In this document: positions 24,505 to 36,128 of the stretch, in pieces
How positions within the stretch are numbered: the stretch's first letter is position 1
Layout: each line of letters opens with the position of its first letter
From: Bryum argenteum
Taxonomy: Eukaryota; Streptophyta; Bryopsida; Bryales; Bryaceae
DNA: 64,000 bases
Direction: 5' to 3'
NCBI GenBank assembly: GCA_037043015.1
Contig: CM073324.1
Location: 14,467,013 to 14,531,012, forward strand
Program-made: the position numbers and the translations under genes
The notes under the pieces: generated by a model
Seen by the model: the letters and a program-made list of their open reading frames with translations, nothing else
The model's database searches: none
Told to the model about the DNA's origin: nothing

Positions 24505-25223
24505 TCTTTCACATTTGGTATCCTGGATTTGGTATCTTGGATTTGGTATCTGGATTAGGTATCCTCTGCTTTGAGTTTCCGTGTGCCTGAGTACAAAACT
24601 TGGATATAGATTGAGACCTTTTTCAGCACATGCTGTGTTTCAGTATCATGGTTTTCAACACTCAGCGTTTGCGTTGAACTCAAGAGGAGACTCTAGCGAT
24701 GAGTTCGTGTGAAGAGCTTTCTTCATCATAGCCTTCTTCTTTGGGTTACTATGCATCATATTCATGATTGCTGTGCATCGTATGATAGGGGGCTCTCCTT
24801 TCTGGAAATTTGGCAGCTATGTTGCAGTCCGCGCAATGTGTAAAACCCAGAAACATTTTTAAGAACATCCACTGTCAATTAAACTTCAAAATGTCTAGTT
24901 TCAGCATCAGCAATCTTGGTATTTCGGATTCCCCTCCAACTAAATTGAAACGAGAGAATTTGCCGAATGCCAGTCTTACAGGAGATTGGAAACTGGTTAC
25001 GTGATGAATGCAGTGCTTTGAAGAAAATTTGCAATCCAAGGAAGCTGCTTCGCATGATCTCGCCGTCATGCGCATACAGTCATCTGGGAGGTACTGCGCA
25101 AGCCCCTGCGCCGGCTGGAACCCGGGTACAAATTCCAACACCGAACTGTTGCATGCAAACCTGAGAGCGACCATCGCTGCAACGGCTCCCGTTGCTTCAT
25201 TTCTGGCTGGGCCCTGCACAAGG

Positions 25224-25230
25224 TATAAAT
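25224..25230 (+). promoter_or_regulatory. TATA box of the bHLH gene
   Basis: TATAAAT lies 125 bases before the chosen ATG, in an otherwise GC-richer stretch. The same box is kept in the inverted copy near 49855. Transcription would start about 30 bases later, giving a 5' leader of roughly 100 bases. Confidence 0.55.
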
Positions 25231-25354
25231 CGTCACGTTGTCTCTCTATCCTTCACAGCATTCACAATTTTCAGACTCCTACAGCACTCATCCATTTCGG
25301 ATTTCGCACCGATCTGCCTCGGAGTTCGGAGTTCAGATTTACGAGAGTTCCGCA

Positions 25355-27498
25355 ATGGCGTACCTGCAGGACGTCTGCCGCCCCTTCCTTCAACAGCAAG
25401 ATGATGGAGCCTCAGGGTTCAATCCTCGCGGATCACAGGCATCGGCAACGCCGTCGGGTAAGTCCGACGCAAGTCTATAGGTTTTTAAGATCGCTTCAGA
25501 TCGACTTGCCTGCTGTAGAGTGGATGTGTAGATTTGTGATAGAGATATTGCTCTAACATTTCGTCCACGGTGGGTACAGATACTTCGACGTCAATTTCCG
25601 AGGCAGCACCTGCTGTAGCAGAGTTTCTCGATGGGATCCCTAACGGCGGTCCTCTCCCTGTCATCGAACCACTTTCCAATGTGGCGGACATGATCGACGA
25701 ACTCGTGCCCTGTGACCTCCCACGACAGGGTGTGGAGAATACGAGTTTCTTTGCAAATGAGCGACACAACTGGCAACCACAGCGTCACACTCGAACATCT
25801 GGGCAAGGCACAAACACGGCATGTTTACTGAACTACTCCGAAAGCCTGCCGCACGAGCCTCACCAGTTGCAAGGGAGATCCTACCAGCCGCTCAGCGACT
25901 CATATCTGTACATGCAGCAGCTACTCGAAATTGCTCCTCTATCCCACTCCTTTCCGTCGTGCACGCTAGATCATCTGCATCCGCACTCTCGGATACTTTC
26001 AACGATCGCCCCAGCTACAGTGCCTCCACCGCCTACAAAGTACAGTACAACCAGCGTTGTAACGGCGCCGCCTGCTGTCAACCCTGTTGTGTTTGATCCA
26101 AGCGGATCAAACACGAGCTCGAGTGCACGGACATCTGGGAGAGGCAAACAGACAGCATGCTTGCTAAACCGCTCCGAAAGCTTGCCTTACGAGCCTTACG
26201 AGTTGCCAGGCAGTTCCATCCAGCCGCTCGACGACCAAAATCAGCACATGCAGCAGAAACACATAATTACTCCTTTGTCCCGCTCCTTTCCGTCGTGCGC
26301 GCCGAATCCTCTGCATCCGCACTCTCGTATCGCCTCAACCACAGTCCTTGCATCGTCAGCACAGTACAGCGCAGCCAGCGTTGCGATGGCGCCGCCCGCA
26401 GTCAGCCCCGTTGTGATCAACTCAAGCAGGTCCAACACCAACTCGACGATTCAAAGGACAAGGACAACTGCTTCTGCTGGCGCACGGGGGCGTGGGCGAG
26501 GCAAGCAGAATTTGCAACGCGGAGCTCGGAATTCTGGGAAAGGTAAGGTCGCAGCACCCAAGGCCTCCACATCAGCAGCGCCTTCGCATAAAAGTCGAAC
26601 TGAAGGTGTGCTCAGGCAAGTGATGTCTAGAAGCCAGGAGCACAACATCAAAGAGAAAGAGAGGCGAAAGACCACGAACGAGCACTTCGACACTATGCGA
26701 TCCCTCATCCCCGCCTTTCAATCGCTCGACCCCGGAAAGATGGTACAAAATTCTTGCAAGCTTTTACCCGATCTCGTAATCCAGTTCATGTAAGCAATAG
26801 ACTGCACTAACATCAATTTTTTATTGGAACGCAGATAAAGATTGACAAGGCCACGGTAGTGGACGAGATGTACAAGTACATCGTGAGTGCGAAGGACGAG
26901 CTGGAGATGCTGGAGAAAAAACTAGAACAGTTCAAAACATCAGCAAGCGGCATGGAGCAGTCGCACGGTAAGTGCAGCACCAACATGGCCATGCCGAGGC
27001 TGACATGTGCGGATCATACGGGTGATCCCGCGGCACTGACGGCCGTCACCACCACTTCGTCAGCACGAAGCGAGTCGTGCCAGAACTCGTATTTGGGCAC
27101 CAGCGTTTCCTTTCATGTGACCAACCGCTCTTGCGCGGTGACCATAACCGCCTCCCGTCATCTGGAAGGTCTATCAGCTCGCGTCATCGCAACGCTGGAG
27201 AGTTATCATGTGCAAATTGCTAGCATTGCTATCTTCGTGTGCGACGAGACAAGGTCGCATTCCCTCCAGTGCAAGGTAATTTCCTAAATTGCTTGTGCAC
27301 AGCCTTCCTTGTATGTAATTACCTATCACAAAAATAGACTATTTAGTATGTCTTCGTATTTTATATGATGTCAACTGGATTGATTTTCAGATCGATGCAA
27401 GCTTGGAGATGGAGTGGGGCGACGTGCATTCAAGTGTGCAGCGAGTCGTCAACGACTTCATCGCTTCGGCTTCTTCAAGCGATGCATATTCTGCGTAA
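25355..27498 (+). CDS. bHLH transcription factor with C-terminal ACT-like region
   Basis: Proposed exons are 25355-25457, 25580-26742, 26835-27275 and 27391-27498, total 604 residues; all introns are GT-AG and all joins keep frame. The start reads MAYLQDVCRPFL in good context (GCAATGGCG). Residues ~115-330 hold two copies of a ~112-residue unit (ACLLNxSESLPxEP... to ...PVVxxxSxSN). The bHLH lies at ~385-445: EHNIKEKERRKTTNEH carries the His-Glu-Arg set that reads E-box/G-box DNA, and the exon 2/3 border falls in the loop before IKIDKATVVDEMYKYI. The KxDKxTxVDExxxYI second helix recalls the RGE1/ZHOUPI-type plant subgroup. The region from ~505, SVSFHVTNRSCAVTITASRH onward, looks like the ACT-like fold of such proteins. 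Nuclear location is inferred from the family. Targets unknown. Confidence 0.85.
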
Positions 27499-27639
27499 TT
27501 TACATGCAGTTCGTTTTGCTTACAGTGTTCACGGTTGAGACTTCTCCGACGGAACCATATCGTGCTTACAGCGTGATTGTATATAGCCTGTCATTAAATA
27601 GACAGTAATGCGACAACGCTTTGGCAATGAAAATACATA

Positions 27640-28215
27640 TAGTAAGAATAATGAAGTTTGTAAGTTGTTTGTGTTGTATTATTCAATGTGTGTTGAATAT
27701 TCATGTTAATGAGTAAAAACTTTGATTCGATAAAATTGGAGTTATAAGCATTGTGGAGGAGTAGCTCCCGTGGTGGCTTGTAGTTATTGGGTCCTTCGTC
27801 TTCATCAATTACAGAAAGGGCATTAACATCCTAAAATTACGTGGTTTAGAATGTGGACATTGACCTCCACCAACCTCCAACATGTCCCACTAAGTACAAT
27901 GAGAATCAATCCTCAAAGCTCCAAATAATATACCTCCTAAGTATGAAGCTATGACATTTACCTCATAAGCTTTAGTACCATATGTTATCTTAGACCCACA
28001 GAGTCATATACTCGCCTCGCATCTACATCTTTCCTGAAATTCATTACTTAACATTTGGTTGTCGCAATTTCACATCTTGTGATTCCTTAGTAAGATCATA
28101 ATGCCCCATTTCCGTTTGAAAGTTCGAGTCAGTCTCTCTACCTCAGTGGGGTCTGGAGTAACCTTCTTCATTTCCAAGTGGCAGAAGTGATCGGGATTTT
28201 TGATCCCTCTGTTTG
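27640..28215. other. Intergenic, downstream of the bHLH gene
   Basis: No feature recognised between the bHLH 3' end and repeat R copy 2. Confidence 0.4.
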
Positions 28216-29220
28216 CGGAAGAATGTGTAATTAATACCGGTGGTACAAGATGTACATATACTGTATTCATATATAAATTTTGTATGTCACTTGCATTGAG
28301 TCCGCAGAGTGGGTTTCCATTCTATGGTATATATGGTATATAGATAGTTCTAGTATTTTGAGTAATTTCGTTATTGTGAGACTTTTGTGAGTCTCTTTTT
28401 AACTTCCGCCTTCCCGAATATCAGTCCAGGGATATTCGCTCAGAGGATACTTAGAGAATTTAGATGAGATGTTCATTTGATACATTGAAGACGTCATCTC
28501 ATCATCTCATCTAAATTGTGTTTGACAAATGAATAAGACAACCTTCTTGTGAGTGTGAGAATGCATTTCAATGATTCGTCGCTTGACAACTAGCTTGAAG
28601 AGGCTATGAGAATGATTCTCGGACCAAGAATGCCTTGGGTGCAATTTCCTAGAAATGATCGGTTGACACCGGGCTTGAAGGGGCTCTCTGATTGAGAATG
28701 TCATTGGCGCAACTTTCCACCAATAACGGATTGACAATTGGTATGGAAAGGCTTTCTTTGAGGATCTTGGACCGCGAATGGTCGCAGCTACGAGTGATGA
28801 GTGACAGATGGAGAAAATCGTGTAGTAATAGTGATGTACGAGGCTCACATGTAGTCTCAATTAGTGCAGGTCTCAATTGGTGCAAAGATCTCAATTTAAT
28901 AAAATTGCTCATATTCTTATATCGTTAATTTTCTGAAACATAGACTTTATTATCCTCATTTTGACCCTAACACGAACTTATATAAGAACTTGACCTACAA
29001 ATTTAGAGTTTTTTAGTAGTTTGTTCTATGCATTTTCTTAAAAGTTTAACCCTTAAACCGGGTTGAATATCAAAAATCGACATTTTGGATGACTGCTTCA
29101 AATCGGATGAAATTGCTTAGGTTGGGTCCCAAAGCAAGTCTAGTTTGCAATTGGGAGGCAATTATGGAAAATCAAGAAGATGATTTCACATTATCATGAT
29201 TTTAGGATGAAAGGTAAGAA
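28216..29220 (+). repeat. Dispersed repeat R, copy 2
   Basis: Homologous to 14497-15370 and 62660-63750. It contains the ~70-bp tandem motif with ATGATCGGTTGACACC and a GATCTTGGACCGCGAATGG variant. The minus-strand open frames at 28507-28912 are by-products. Confidence 0.8.
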
Positions 29221-30436
29221 TTTTCTAGTGGGAAGACTTTTGATCCAAATATTTTAGGTATTGGATTTGCAACGATATTTCTATCTTGGAAGGAAGTGAA
29301 TAATGGACGATTCTTGAGGAGTGATATGAGCTTCATCCACTTGAGCTTCATCCACTGTTGGATTTTAACTTTATTTTTTGGAATGGATTCTAATTAGAGT
29401 CTAGTTTATGTGGTGTAAACCTTGACAAAATCAAAGTCGTTCCAAAAGTAGGGCATACATTTTCAAAGTGCAAAGGGGTGAGTGTTGGACTATTTTTCTT
29501 TTATAAGACTTTTGGTAGTTTTTAATTTTTACCATTGCGAGGCTATTATTTGAGGAGAGAAATTTTTCTTGTGTATTCTTTTTGTTCAAGGGTGTTACTG
29601 AAATGAGGGTATAGATCTTAGTAGTTGGTACTATTTTCATTTCAAGAAGTATATTGGTTGAATCTTCACTTTGAAAGTGAAAATGTTGGGATATTGTGAT
29701 GTTATTTTGAGTACTAATATGTTACATATGATCTTGCAAGTTTTAAGGCTTTAGAACTCAAAAATTTCACCTATATGATGTGCAATATATCTAATACAAG
29801 AGTGTACAGTTGTCATCTTAATAACTTACCTCATTTCCATTTATGACTCTTGTTTTGAGAATGTGTTCTTTTCTCTATTAATGAGTCAAACCATTTAGGG
29901 GTTAACACTTGCCCCACTAAATGGTGTATAAGATGCATAAAAAACATAAGTTTTTACTATTATTCAAAAAATCATTACACTATAGCATAATAAAGTGTTT
30001 GACCCATATAAATTATTAAAACCCAAAAATGGATTTTTGGGATTTTCAGCAACCCAAATGAAGAAATTAAAAGTAATATTTTTACATAAGTTTAAGTAGG
30101 TGCCTCTATGAACTTCTAGAGAACTTGAGGAAAAAATTTTGAAAAAATTCCTAACTCTCAAATTTTTAAAAGAGAAATTGTAAATTCACAAAAAATTATG
30201 GAGTTTTATTTGTTATTAGTGGTGGAAACCCTTGTAGAATTAGTAACTTTTTTGACTTTGGTCACTTTGGAATTTTAGTAGTAATTTGGTTATCAACATA
30301 CCTGGACTTTATTGAAATTATAGTGCCCTATTTGAAGTGTATGCTAATTTCTTCTAAAAATCTACTCAAAATCAATTAGCTTGTAGTAACTTCAAAAAGT
30401 CACTAAATTTTTTATTTTTTTATTATTATTTTCTTC

Positions 30437-30480
<44 letters not shown>

Positions 30481-30684
30481 ATATTATTTTTCTTCAAAAT
30501 TTCAAAGTTTCAAAGTTTCAATCTTTCTACACGTAGTTCTTTTGGACATTAGAATAGCTTACTCCTTCTACAACAAGAGAAACGTTTTCTAATTTTTGAT
30601 ATTGAACATTATCATTCAAGCAATTCAAATTATGATTATATATATAAATATATACAAACGAGTTAAGACAATTAGACGTTATGT
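29221..30684. other. AT-rich DNA with a TTAA-family end and an AT microsatellite
   Basis: TTTAGGGGTTAA at 29894-29905 is a TTAA-family right end whose partner is not certain; the motif at 29046 is a candidate. 30000-30300 resembles the interior of that family. About 30442-30474 is an (AT)n run. No gene. Confidence 0.45.
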
Positions 30685-31335
30685 GTTCATGACTCCTTCC
30701 AAATTGTTGGGGACATAATGGATTTTGGTAAATTGACCTAGAATAAATGATTGTCCGCTAGTTGGGCTTGGCCGTTGGAGTCAACTGGTGTTGAATTTGA
30801 GGTAACCGCATCTACGCCGTACAAAGTCTATTCGTAGTTCGATTGGGGCGGTAGCCGTCTGTGGTTGCGCCATGGCCATCGGATCAATAGAGGGTGCCCT
30901 TGGCCATAAGATAGGCGAGCCGTTTGACAGATCAATTTATTTTATTTATTTTTTTATTACATTTTATACTAATAATAGTAATATTTGTTCTCACCGGACC
31001 GACGGCCTACGCGCTGCGTCCGATTAGATAGCCACGGGCAAGTTAGATGGCTGCCCTATTGGACGGCCACCACAAGGCTAGAGAGGACCTGTTTGGAGGG
31101 CGGTTGGGTGAAGGGCCATTGTGCAACCGCAGATTGACTTTTGATGGCATAGATGTAATTACGTGAATAATTCAATCATTCCAAGAGTTACTAGCGACTT
31201 AGTAACTACTATATATTCCTCTCCCGTAGCATCCCACCCCTTATCCGAAGGTCTTTGTCTTAGTCTGTACTACGTCTTCGTACATACTACGTCTTTGTAC
31301 GTACTACGTCTTTGGACGCACATGGAGTCATGAAC
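30685..31335. mobile_element. Possible 651-bp element with 12-bp inverted ends
   Basis: GTTCATGACTCC at 30685-30696 is perfectly inverted at 31324-31335. The interior is notably GC-richer than its surroundings and includes three copies of a TACTACGTCTTTGTACG-type unit at about 31263-31318. No target duplication was found, so the call rests on the inverted ends and the base composition. Confidence 0.4.
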
Positions 31336-31379
31336 CTCTTAGGGTCCGATTTAAGGGCTTGACTCTTGAGTCTAGTTCT

Positions 31380-32042
31380 CTTAGGGGTTGTTTAAATTGA
31401 TTTTGAAGTTTATAATTGAAAGTTAGAAATATGTGAGTTAGAAATGCCATGTTGGCCTGTTAGAAATATTTTGCTGGTGGTATTTGGATTGAGTGTTCAA
31501 GTGACATCTTCTATTGACTATTCAAAGTTATTGTGCACTACACTTGTCAATGCTCGTTGAAGGTTTACAATAACTATTGAAAAGCCTTAATTTGTGAAAT
31601 GTTAGAGTTATGTAAGTCAAGAATGACAATGTTTATTGACAGTAGTTAAGAAACTGAGAATTCCTACCAACAACTCTTGATTTTTCAAAATAGTGAAAGT
31701 AATACTTTACAACAACATTTGAAAGTTATTATTCAAAATAGTTGACAATGCTTGTTGAAGTGTACAATGACCATTGAAGTATGGTTGTTAACAATTAAGA
31801 TTGTTTAAGTAGAGAATGAGAATGTTTCTTGACTACACAAGTTGAAAATACAATTGTTAACTTAGGTGATTCCTCAAAACACTTGAATGAAAGTAATACT
31901 TGACAAAAAGAGTTGAAAGTGATTCCTCAAAAGAGTTGAATAAAAGTGATACTTGACAACAAGAGATAAAAGTGATTACTCACAAGAGTTGAAAGTGATT
32001 GCTCAAAACAAGTTGAATGAAAGTAATACTTGACAACAATAG
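31380..32042. repeat. Degenerate short repeats
   Basis: Phrases such as GTTGAAAGTGATTCCTCAAAA and AAAGTAATACTTGACAACA recur irregularly. The array resumes at 33046-33260, on the other side of the inserted TTAA element. No gene. Confidence 0.6.
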
Positions 32043-33045
32043 TTAACCCCTAAAAATCCAGGAAAACCGATTCGGTTTTCTGAGATTTCGGGCAGCTCAT
32101 TTTAAGCATATAAATTGATACAGTATTTTTGCCTAAGATTTTTATTGGATGCTCCCCATACAGTAATGTGTATGTGGTAAAATTTTCAAAGTCAAACTTT
32201 AATTTTATAACCTTCACCTAAAAATTTTAGGTTTCAAGTCCAAAACGGGCAGTTTAAAATATTTTTTTTTAATTTTTTTTTTTTTTAGAAACATGTTCAT
32301 TACCAAATTACTATTGAAATTCCAAAGTGCCCGAAGTCAAAAAGTTTACCAATTTTACAAGGGCAGCCTCCAAAACTTTCAAAAACAATCTTCACAATTT
32401 CTAGTAATTTTACAATTTTTCCTTTCAAAAATTGCCAAAATTCGAGATTTTGGATTTTTTCCAAGATTTTTTTTTTCGAAATTCACATTATCATAAATGC
32501 ACCTTCTCACCGTCAAGATTTTTCTCAAACTAAATATATCATACGTGGTGCTTGTTTTACTATATGGTTGTTTTTAGACCTTCTTTCATAAAATATTTTA
32601 CATTAAGGTCAAAAAGTGGAATTGGTCTCTAAAATTTTGCATGAGCATACCCAACTTGATTATCTACATGAAAAAAAATGAGGAAAAAATATTTGGAATA
32701 ACAATCATCAATGGTCAAGGGCAACTTAGACAATGCCTCTCACGCAACGGCAAAAAATTGGAATAACAATCATCAATGGTCAAGGGCAACTTAGACAATG
32801 CCTCTCACGCAACGGCAAAAAAAAGTGTTGGTCAAACTTTGATTGTTTTGATCTCACAAATGACAAACATCCAACGGTTGAAATTTTGACCAGTCCTTTG
32901 TATACAAGTTAAGTACAAGATCTTACGGTTCAAAGTCTAAAACCGGAAAAAAAAGTTTCTCCATTTCCCCATTTCCCAACGAAGGTGAAAAATGGCAGTT
33001 TTTGGTTCTGGAGGTCGAGGAAACCCCTGGATTTTTAGGGGTTAA
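32043..33045 (+). mobile_element. TTAA-family (piggyBac-like) element, 1003 bp, best preserved
   Basis: Both ends read TTAACCCCTAAAAATCCAGG (20 identical bases, inverted at the right), with TTAA counted as the target duplication at 32043-32046 and 33042-33045. It interrupts the short-repeat array that continues on both sides. Inside, a ~61-base segment is tandemly doubled at about 32699-32820 (phrase GGTCAAGGGCAACTTAGACA). There is no transposase frame. TTAA duplication with ends beginning CCC is the mark of the piggyBac superfamily; the assignment is inference. Confidence 0.85.
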
Positions 33046-33279
33046 AAGTTATTTTTTAAAACATTTGAAAGTCATTGTTCAAAAACGTTTATCATGCGTG
33101 TTGAAGGTGCACAATACCCATTGAAGTATGTTTGATTTTGTTTAAGTTGATAAAAAGAATGTGTTCTGACAACAATTAAGAAGTTGAGAATAATTCTCAA
33201 CAACAGTTTAAAGTGGTTCTTCAAAACAAGTTGAAAGTGATACTTCACAAGAGCAATTGACAACTAAAACATTGTTTTT

Positions 33280-34374
33280 ATGTTTTTTTTTTTAGAAAAT
33301 AAATTGCATGAAGATCTAAAGAGCCCAATGAGTCTCAAAATTTTTGCATGGGCGTACTCAACTTGATTACTTACATAAGAAATTATATAACTTGGGTAAA
33401 AATCTTAAAATGATTTGGGTAACAATCATTGAGTCTCCATTTCCTCTAACCTCTAAAGACCCATGTGTTTTTTGGACCTCCATACTGCAATTTTTGACCA
33501 CCTTGTACAAGTTGAGGCATGATTGACTTTGATTTAGATATTTTGTATCTTCAATCATAAGATCTTGAATTTTTCAACCTAAACTAATACAAAGTAAAAT
33601 CTCAACCATTGGATCTTTACCAACCATGAGAACATAACATTTAAAGTTGACTAAAAAGTTTTTTTGGGCTTTGTCTGAAAGACATAGTCTAGATGGTGCC
33701 AAGGGAGACTTGATGATTATTTCTCCAAAAAATTTGCTCATTTTTCTTTTCCATGTAGGTAACTAAGTTGGCTAGGCTCATGCAAAATTTTAAAGAGTCA
33801 ATTTGCATTTTTGACCTTCATGCAAATTATTTTCTAGAAGTAGGTTCAAAAACAATGATATAATAAAATATGCATTTGATTAGATATATTTGGGTCAATT
33901 GAAGATCCAAACGATGAGTAGGTGCCCTGTGAGTTTAATAATTTTGAGAAAAAATATTGGAAGAATTCCAAAATCATGAATTTTGACAAATTTGTAAGAG
34001 GTAATTCGGAAATTACTAGAAATTGTGAAGATTGTTTCTTTAATTTTTTGAGGCTGCTCTTGTGAAATTGACAAAATTTTTGACTTAGGTCACTTTAGAA
34101 CTTGAATAATAACTTGGATATAAAAATATTTCTATAATGGTTTTTTTACAAAGTCTAAATTTAAACGGCCCTTCTTGGACTTAAAACCTAAAATGTCTAG
34201 ATGATTGAAGGTTTTAAAATTGGAATTTGGCTTTGAAAATTATACCATATATAGTATGCAGTAAAGGATTGCGTAGCTATAATATTAGGCTAAAATAATA
34301 CTTTCAACACCTTCATTCTGGTTGTCCGAAATTGCAAAAACCCATTGTGCTCTTAAAGGATGATTAGGGGTTAA
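33280..34374 (+). mobile_element. TTAA-family element, left end lost
   Basis: The interior is alignable with the elements at 21501 and 32043, for example the phrase TTCCATGTAGGTAACTAAGTTGG at about 33750 and AGGTTTTAAAATTGGAATTTGGC at about 34205. The right end ATTAGGGGTTAA closes at 34374. The left end is not recognisable. Confidence 0.6.
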
Positions 34375-34889
34375 TTGTAGCTTGCTAGTTATTTACATCT
34401 TAATCGTACGAACTTGTTGAAAACTTGGAGTAGGTCATGTAGACCAAAATTTGAGTCGTAACCCTCATCACTTATAAAATCATAAAGTATAAGTCCTGAA
34501 AAGAGACTACAAAATTTCATTATCTTGACTTTAGAGTGGAAATTCTACAAACATGGCTACTACAATGGAAGAATCTTCAACTAGAAGTTGTTCACCTTCA
34601 CCTCAAATACACCCTTGAACCAAAAACATTCATCAAATTCTTGGCTCAAATAATAGGCTTGCAATGCTGAAAACTACCCAAAAACTCTAAAAAGCAAAAG
34701 TTAACTACAAGTACTCGACTAGAGTCCAAAAACTAGACTCTAATTGAAAAACAAAGTTGTAATCCATGGTGTACAAGAGAGATATAGCTCTTCAAAGATC
34801 ATCTATATTTTTACTTTTTGCATTGTCAAAACATCATCTCATATCTACTGCCAAATCTTTTTGGATTAAATATCTTATAGTTAGAAGGA
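34375..34889. repeat. Segment also present inside the 54-56 kb element
   Basis: 34420-34700 matches 54727-54985 (phrases GACTTTAGAGTG and GGCTCAAATAATAGGCTTGCAATG). It may be another fragment of a TTAA-family element. Confidence 0.55.
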
Positions 34890-36128
34890 TATCAATTTAT
34901 CTTTAAACCCCAACCCAACATAATAATACTATCAATCTAATTTTGATACTCTAGAAGACTCCATATGAAGTAACAGAGAGGATGTCAACTATCATGGCTC
35001 GGTGAGAAATTGAGATCTCCTCACTTGTCAAAAATCGGAGCATGATATGCACTCAATCTTGAGTTCTTTGTGCCCCGCTCATACACGCAATCAACAAATT
35101 CAAGATGGCTAAAATTGTGTTAACCCTTAAAAGTCCCTTGGGGATAGTATGTACAATGTCGTATAATTAGGATTGGCTACCAACAAGAAACTCTAAACTG
35201 AAATCGTAATAGCTCACTATAACCGCATTAATTCAAATTTCAACTTCTTCTTTGAACTCAAACCCATTAAAGGTATGCATTCACTCCAAATACAACCAAA
35301 ATACACTGTATTCTACTGGTCGCCACGGCACGCTCAGACCTTTAGGAGTTAAAGACTAAGAAGCCACAAAATTGGTCTCGTAATCTTCTCAGCCTGAGAT
35401 TGTGCTCCTTCCAACACTGCCACAAACTCACTCGTACACTAGAAACAACTTCATCAACGCAAAGGCTTTAAATTGCATGTGCACTCTCATCCTTTGAGAG
35501 TACGAACAACTTCATACATGTGTTCGCAATCTGTATCGATATGTTTATCATCATTCAAGCATGGAGGAATCATTCATAGGGCGGAACTGACAGAAGAAGT
35601 CCTTGGATGAAGAAGAGGTCAAATTAGATTTTCCAGAACAAGCAGTGATCTGTAACAAGATACACTAGAAAACATTTCCTCGATAAAAAAGGCTTTGAAT
35701 GTCATGTGCACCCTCTTCAGTTCAGAGTGCGAACAACTTCATGCATGTGTTCCTGATCTGTATGTGCATACCATCTGACTTTCAAAGTCAATTTTCAGCA
35801 AGATGTTTCATACTTCAATCACAAGATGTGCTTCTCCATTACTTGGATGATGATCGAAATCAATGGGTGACTCTATGCTGATTATGTTTATCATCCTTCG
35901 AGCATGGAGGAGTCATTCGTAGAGTGAGAACTGAGACAATTGACATAAAAAATCCTTCGACGAAGAAGAGGTCGAATTAAATTTTCCAGAAGACACAAGG
36001 AGTTCTATCACAAGAAGATAAACCAGATGCATTAAATTTCAGAACTATCATGTACTAAAATGCAAATCCATGTGGAGCTTCGCCATCAGGCAAAGGATGC
36101 ACGAGGATGCGGGAAGGTTTGAAGATAT
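34890..36128. repeat. Composite dispersed repeat, copy C
   Basis: Matches copies A and B. About 35690-36125 is near-identical to 6010-6460. It is interrupted by a 233-bp TTAA element at 35120-35352. Confidence 0.75.
35120..35352. mobile_element. TTAA-family MITE, 233 bp, inside repeat copy C
   Basis: Ends are TTAACCCTTAAAAGTC and, inverted, TTAACTCCTAAAGGTC. Uninterrupted copies of the same repeat read TTTGTGTTGTAAACTAAGAAGCC (near 36945), and the insertion falls exactly between the TTGTGTT and ACTAAGAAGCC parts. Confidence 0.8.

Larger units (their letters stand above)
23454..24800. other. Intergenic DNA upstream of the bHLH gene, partly copied at 51-52 kb
   Basis: Segments here reappear inverted and in changed order between 51060 and 52330; for example 24560-24690 matches 51060-51185, and 24001-24240 matches 52100-52330. 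It also carries a short perfect hairpin and two perfect odd palindromes. No gene seen. Confidence 0.5.

Noticed and set aside
28070..28270. tRNA-like GTTCGAGTC near 28119
   Set aside because: No box A at the right distance and no cloverleaf could be drawn.
30702..31330. Possible solo LTR starting TGTTGGGGAC
   Set aside because: No matching CA end with a 5-bp target duplication, no primer-binding site, and inverted 12-bp ends instead.
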